A DNA stretch of 14,675 bases from an uncultured Alistipes sp. Lineage in GTDB: Bacteria > Bacteroidota > Bacteroidia > Bacteroidales > Rikenellaceae. The translations under genes and the position numbers were made by a program. Of this stretch, positions 14,675-14,675 are shown in pieces. How positions within the stretch are numbered: the first letter of the stretch is position 1; each line of letters begins with the position of its first letter. The notes beneath the pieces were generated by a model that did not search any database, was not told the DNA's origin, and worked only from the letters and a program-made list of their open reading frames with translations. The stretch spans positions 1 through 14,675 of the forward strand of contig CAJGDL010000034.1 of the NCBI GenBank assembly GCA_904502075.1, given 5' to 3'.

Positions 14675-14675
14675 C

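Overview
The window is a stretch of chromosome from a Bacteroidota bacterium. The evidence is a Bacteroides-type GyrA, a Bat/MoxR aerotolerance gene cluster of the kind known from Bacteroides, no Shine-Dalgarno-like spacing in front of most starts, and a TAnnTTTG-type promoter. The GC-rich coding sequence (GC-heavy third positions, apparently in the upper 50s percent by eye) suggests a Rikenellaceae/Alistipes-like member rather than Bacteroides itself; that taxonomic step is inference. Ten genes are visible, all on the + strand. I see no tRNA, rRNA, CRISPR array, integrase, transposase or phage gene.

Layout. (1) 1-1855: 3' two-thirds of gyrA, cut by the window edge. It is followed after 34 bases by a secreted TPR protein (1890-3245) and a strong intrinsic terminator (3284-3321). 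(2) 3379-5215: a consensus Bacteroidota -7 element drives a monocistronic secreted protein with four PEGA-like repeats and a C-terminal DUF1566-like domain. (3) 5312-11673: the aerotolerance cluster. It holds a MoxR AAA+ ATPase, a DUF58 protein, a BatD-like single-TM protein, a BatC-like TPR protein with a glutamine-rich tail, and the paired VWA membrane proteins BatA and BatB. (4) 11681-13531: a UbiD-family decarboxylase starting 7 bases after batB. (5) 13544-14614: a membrane-anchored helix-hairpin-helix protein starting 12 bases after it. The window ends in a small GC hairpin.

How the genes work together. In characterised systems MoxR ATPases act as chaperones for, or activators of, VWA-domain proteins. 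The DUF58, BatA and BatB proteins each carry a MIDAS-type metal site. The TPR and BatD-like proteins would scaffold a periplasmic/inner-membrane complex. Gene order differs from the classical moxR-DUF58-x-batA-batB-batC-batD-batE: the TPR gene lies upstream of batA, and no batD/batE of usual length follows batB.

The most unusual non-coding content is in the two larger gaps of this cluster. Between moxR and the DUF58 gene lie three tandem copies (about 122-124 bp period) of a roughly 100-bp imperfect palindrome. Arm differences between copy 1 and copies 2/3 include compensatory base-pair changes. Between the TPR gene and batA lies a different palindrome of about 126 bp that begins at the last base of the stop codon. 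Both look like mobile palindromic (REP/MITE-like) or RNA-processing elements. I did not find a clearly novel multi-gene system; the rest is ordinary core-genome content.
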